From Spirodela intermedia (Eukaryota; Streptophyta; Magnoliopsida; Alismatales; Araceae), in assembly GCA_902729315.2 (NCBI GenBank), contig LR746264.1, positions 6,039,878-6,103,877 on the forward strand: 64,000 nt of DNA, read 5' to 3'. This document shows positions 62,746 to 64,000 of this stretch, piece by piece. The translations under genes and the position numbers were made by a program. Positions within the stretch are counted from its first letter, which is position 1. Every line of letters starts with the position of its first letter. The notes beneath the pieces are model-generated. The model made no database searches. It had not been told where the DNA came from and saw only the letters and a list, made by a program, of their open reading frames with translations.

Positions 62746-64000
62746 TTCATCTATTTCAGTGTTGCCATCTGGAGTGCGTGTGATCCAGCGATACTCAAAG
62801 AACCACGTCATCAGATTAGCCAAATCTGCAGCTAGCGAACCACCAAGGTACCAGATGTGTAAAGCAATCCATCAGTGGTTCGCGAATCTGACGCCGCTCA
62901 ACACACACGTGGCCTTAAAGGATGATCCAATGGCTATAGAGGTGCCATGGTACCAAGAACTTAAGTTCTCAATTGGCAACGGTTCGACGGGTTGATCTTG
63001 CATTGCTTAGTGCGCCACGTACCAAGCTCATCTAATCCACTGGCTCCCAAAGCGCCATGATACCGGGAACTTAAGTCTTCACACATATCACCATCAGGAA
63101 CATAAAGATAATAATCAATTATTGTCTAGTAAAATAGACATTATCGATTATCTTTAAAAGCTTGACAACGGACGTGAATATGAAATCTGTTCTTCCCTCC
63201 TTTTGCACGATCGACGTCTCTGGCGATCGGCAAGCTTCTTCCTTCCTCCTTTGACTGCACTCAAGGCCTCCGGCAAGTGGTCAACTCTTTCCTTCTCCCC
63301 CCAGACAATGGTGACAACATGGTTGACTCCTCTTTTAGCAGATCTCTTAGGCAAGCGGCACAACACTTCCGGGAGATACTTCTGCAACTTCTGGCGTGGT
63401 GTGACACATTCAGACGAAACCAAGCCGCCACGCCGGTGTCTCCAATTGCCTAGGAGGTAGACTAAACTTGGGTAATGATTTATTTCCTATTTTCAATATT
63501 TACTTACCTGGTTTTGTCATTTATTTACATTTTATGGCAAGTTCTTTCCGTTTCATATACGTTTTGATTGAAATGAGTAGAACTAATTCAAAACTTGATG
63601 AATGATCTTCGTTCTTCTGAAATCTCCAAAACTTGTTTGAGATTAAGCTAAGATCATTTTTAACTTATTTTCTATTGATTTTCACAGTCAAATCTTGACA
63701 TATTCATATTTCCTACGTTCTGGAAATAACGAGTATTTTTTTATTTTTTGAACTTGAAATCACTGAGATTAAAGGCTGATTAATGAGCGTTCAACGGTTA
63801 AAACAAGTTGGAGACATTCACGGTTGACCTCATGTCATGTGTGTGAATCCTTGAGCACACATTTGTCTGAGAAAATAGGTTGACCGTATTTATCTCTTTC
63901 TTCAATTTTTGTCTTATTTCTCTCTCTCCCTCTCTCGTGAGACCTTTCTTCTCTCTCCATCTCTCATGAGATCTCTCTCTTTCTCTCCCTCTCTCTCAAA
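62746..64000. other. Right-end region, no gene supported
   Basis: Frames at 62741-62995 (+), 63154-63423 (-) and 63203-63460 (+) show no known domain. TACCAAGAACTTAAGTTCTC and TACCGGGAACTTAAGTCTTC (62951, 63060) form a short imperfect direct repeat. The last 100 bases are rich in CTCTCT/TCTCTCTC. Confidence 0.3.

Noticed and set aside
62741-62995. 84-codon plus-strand frame near the right end
   Set aside because: No recognisable domain and it begins inside repeat R.

Overview
The window reads as nuclear DNA of a flowering plant, probably a monocot. Genes are split by GT-AG introns, first exons are GC-rich with Gly/Ala-rich N-termini, leaders carry long CT/GA runs, and about half of the window is LTR-retrotransposon debris. 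The monocot assignment is an inference from exon composition and protein style; Zingiberales-like genomes fit, but I cannot fix the species.

Layout. 1-2696: promoter and CT/GA-rich leader. 2697-4941 (+): a two-exon BLADE-ON-PETIOLE (NPR5/6-type BTB-ankyrin) gene. 4942-10139: gene-poor. 10140-15960: nested transposon remnants, including a solo LTR with an intact 5-bp target-site duplication, an old plus-strand Ty3/gypsy copy and a Ty1/copia scrap. 15979-30790: the most striking structure, a tandem array of about 2.6 nearly identical 5.7-kb units, each built from scrambled minus-strand Ty3/gypsy fragments. 30791-33860: more gypsy debris, including a large inverted repeat.

35446-58742 is gene-rich, with six genes: ETF alpha (-, 8 exons), an FPF1-like gene (-), dephospho-CoA kinase (+, 3 exons), a VAMP72-type R-SNARE (-, 5 exons), a small coiled-coil gene (+, about 6 exons, with two splice or frame anomalies) and an intronless P-class PPR gene (-). 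58850-64000 is AT-rich repeat debris with no gene I can support.

The genes are unrelated housekeeping and developmental functions: meristem/lateral-organ transcriptional co-regulation, mitochondrial electron transfer, flowering promotion, CoA synthesis, exocytic membrane fusion and organellar RNA processing. They do not form a cluster. Two arrangements could matter for expression: the R-SNARE and coiled-coil genes are divergent from a 488-bp gap, and dephospho-CoA kinase and the R-SNARE converge with under 300 bp between stop codons.

Exon joins were worked out by hand from reading frame, GT/AG sites and remembered family sequences; no alignment or transcript data were used. I found no convincing new biological system. 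The best leads are the 5.7-kb tandem array, the G-box-rich solo LTR and the anomalies in the coiled-coil gene.
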